From the NCBI GenBank assembly GCA_003448835.1, contig DLXM01000126.1, forward strand, positions 1 to 6,312: 6,312 nt of DNA, given 5' to 3'. The translations under genes and the position numbers were made by a program. The DNA comes from Bacteroidota bacterium (GTDB lineage: Bacteria > Bacteroidota > Rhodothermia > Balneolales > HLUCCA01). A model generated the notes under the pieces. That model did no database searches, was not told the DNA's origin, and worked only from the letters and a program-made list of their open reading frames with translations. Positions 5,454 to 6,312 of this stretch are shown here, piece by piece; positions within the stretch are counted from its first letter, which is position 1, and each line of letters begins with the position of its first letter.

Positions 5454-6312
5454 ATGGCAGAAAAAACACTAGCACAGGCATTACGCGATAACAAACAATC
5501 ATTATTTAAAAAAATAGACGACGGTCTCGCTTTGATCGAATCGGGATCTAATCGCGGAACAACAGATTATGCTAAATCTGCAAATCGACTAGGAATCACA
5601 GAAGATCAACTTCGAAAAATTATCGAAAGAATCAAAGGTATGTATGGTAGAGAACCATTATCATCTATCACTGTACAAGAATATGTCAAAAAGATTAACG
5701 AAGCGAACATCAACCCAGACGACATCGGTATTGGTGAGGGCAAATATCAGGCAGGAAGAATAGATCATACCAAACCGTATACATATGATAATTTTGAATT
5801 TGTGTTACAAAAAGATAATCTAGCAGAAAGAGATGAAAGATTTGCAGAAAAACCTCATCATAAAAGCAAACCTGTTCACACTCCATTTGGTATTGTTGAG
5901 AGTTTAAAAACTGCTGCCGAGAGATTTGACGTTGATGTTAACACTATTAAACGCTGGATCGATTCGGGGGAAGAAAAATATGCTGATTGGTTTTTCGATG
6001 GCGAATATCCTGAAAAAATTGCCAGACGTCTTAAAATAGCAAATAAGAGATTTTGGGCCGGAGACAATATCTCGGAATATATTGACGATTTAGATTTACT
6101 AATTGATGATTTGACTCCTAGATTTGAATCGGTTTTGAAGGGGTTGGTTATAGATGTCGAGGAAGATCCAAATAGTAGAGGAACAGCCAGACGTCTTGCA
6201 AAAATGTATGTGAGAGAAACCATGGCTGGCCGCTATGACCCGGCACCAGATTGTACAGCGTTTCCGAACGATTCAGCAGACCGTTACGAAGGCATGCTCG
6301 TGGTTCGTAGTG
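5454..6312 (+). CDS. folE: HNH homing-endonuclease-like module fused to GTP cyclohydrolase I (3' end outside window)
   Basis: One frame of 286 codons runs to the window edge with no stop. Residues about 75-130 resemble phage HNH endonucleases: GKYQAGRIDH (96-105), YTYDNFEF (109-116) and QKDN (119-122) give an H105-N113-N122 pattern. Residues 140-181, from PVHTPFGIVESLKTAAERF to WIDSGEEKYADWFF, resemble a NUMOD-type DNA-binding helix-turn-helix repeat. From about residue 187 the sequence becomes FolE: ANKRFWAGDN (196-205), RFESVLKGLVID (223-234), RGTARRLAKMYV (242-253), GRYDP (259-263), TAFPND (268-273) and the start of the GMLVVR strand. FolE converts GTP to 7,8-dihydroneopterin triphosphate, for folate or, in many phages, preQ0-type deazaguanine synthesis. 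The zinc-binding Cys/His and active-site residues lie beyond the window, so activity cannot be judged. No ATG lies near the domain junction, so a separate FolE start is not obvious. The HNH half lacks a clear zinc CxxC pair. Confidence 0.85.
   Translation, partial: MAEKTLAQALRDNKQSLFKKIDDGLALIESGSNRGTTDYAKSANRLGITEDQLRKIIERIKGMYGREPLSSITVQEYVKKINEANINPDDIGIGEGKYQAGRIDHTKPYTYDNFEFVLQKDNLAERDERFAEKPHHKSKPVHTPFGIVESLKTAAERFDVDVNTIKRWIDSGEEKYADWFFDGEYPEKIARRLKIANKRFWAGDNISEYIDDLDLLIDDLTPRFESVLKGLVIDVEEDPNSRGTARRLAKMYVRETMAGRYDPAPDCTAFPNDSADRYEGMLVVRS
5640..6002 (+). other. Homing-endonuclease-like segment inside the folE reading frame
   Basis: This marks residues 63-183 of the fusion. The part LSSITVQEYVKKINEANINP followed by IGIGEGKYQ is the lead-in commonly seen before the HNH-like core of phage homing endonucleases, and the NUMOD-like repeat closes the module. 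No member of the GTP cyclohydrolase I family that I know carries such a domain. It could be an endonuclease gene that lost its stop codon, or a domain kept for another reason. Assignment is by motif resemblance only. Confidence 0.55.
6021..6032 (+). repeat. 12-bp direct repeat, copy 1 (GCCAGACGTCTT)
   Basis: This is an exact match to 6186-6197, 165 bases downstream and in the same reading frame. Here it encodes ARRL at residues 190-193, right at the junction between the endonuclease-like module and FolE. Confidence 0.8.
6186..6197 (+). repeat. 12-bp direct repeat, copy 2 (GCCAGACGTCTT)
   Basis: This copy encodes the ARRL of the conserved FolE motif TARRLAKMYV (residues 244-253). It is the native FolE context, so copy 1 may derive from it or may be a coincidence of codon choice. 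Confidence 0.8.

Noticed and set aside
5876..6223. Minus-strand open frame of 115 codons opposite the folE fusion
   Set aside because: It is antisense to the clear FolE motifs and its serine-rich translation matches no family.

Overview
The window reads as part of the accessory region of a tailed phage genome, probably a large T4-like myovirus of an aquatic Gram-negative host. The assignment is an inference. It rests on the phage-style GTP cyclohydrolase I at the right edge, which is joined in frame to a homing-endonuclease-like module, on the tight packing of the genes (most junctions overlap by 1 to 14 bases), and on the mix of small sugar, oxygenase and acyl-activation genes on one strand. 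A bacterial surface-glycan locus or an integrated prophage cannot be excluded from 6.3 kb. Every gene I support is on the plus strand.

Layout. Positions 1-513 hold the C-terminal half of a UDP-glucose 4-epimerase (galE). From about 500 to 5316 six genes follow: a GT10-like putative glycosyltransferase, a short fold-type I PLP enzyme, a 2-oxoglutarate/Fe(II) oxygenase, a NeuD/PglD-like left-handed beta-helix acyltransferase, a membrane protein built of two DUF2061-like repeats, and a compact acyl-AMP/acyl-CoA ligase. Four of the junctions are ATGA/TTGA/TAATG-type or longer overlaps, so this is almost certainly one transcript with coupled translation. The only gap is 39 bases before the membrane protein, which has its own AAGGA ribosome site. 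Positions 5317-5453 are non-coding and carry a strong sigma-70-type promoter (TTGACT, 17 bases, TACAAT) and a GGAG ribosome site. From 5454 to the window edge runs one open frame of 286 codons with no stop. Its first ~180 residues resemble a phage HNH homing endonuclease with a NUMOD-like helix-turn-helix repeat, and it then continues without a break into GTP cyclohydrolase I (FolE).

How the genes may work together. GalE, the putative glycosyltransferase, the aminotransferase-like enzyme and the acyltransferase are the usual ingredients of making and decorating a (deoxy)amino sugar. The ligase could activate the carboxylic acid that the acyltransferase transfers, and the oxygenase could hydroxylate that acid or the sugar-linked group. 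The membrane protein could act at the envelope. This suggests a small pathway for an N-acylated glycan or glycosylated small molecule, perhaps for changing the host surface or decorating virions; the exact product is not readable from the sequence. FolE makes 7,8-dihydroneopterin triphosphate and in phages often opens the 7-deazaguanine (preQ0) route to modified DNA, so it belongs to a separate transcription unit and pathway.

The most unusual item is the homing-endonuclease-like/FolE continuous reading frame, with a 12-bp direct repeat straddling its junction.
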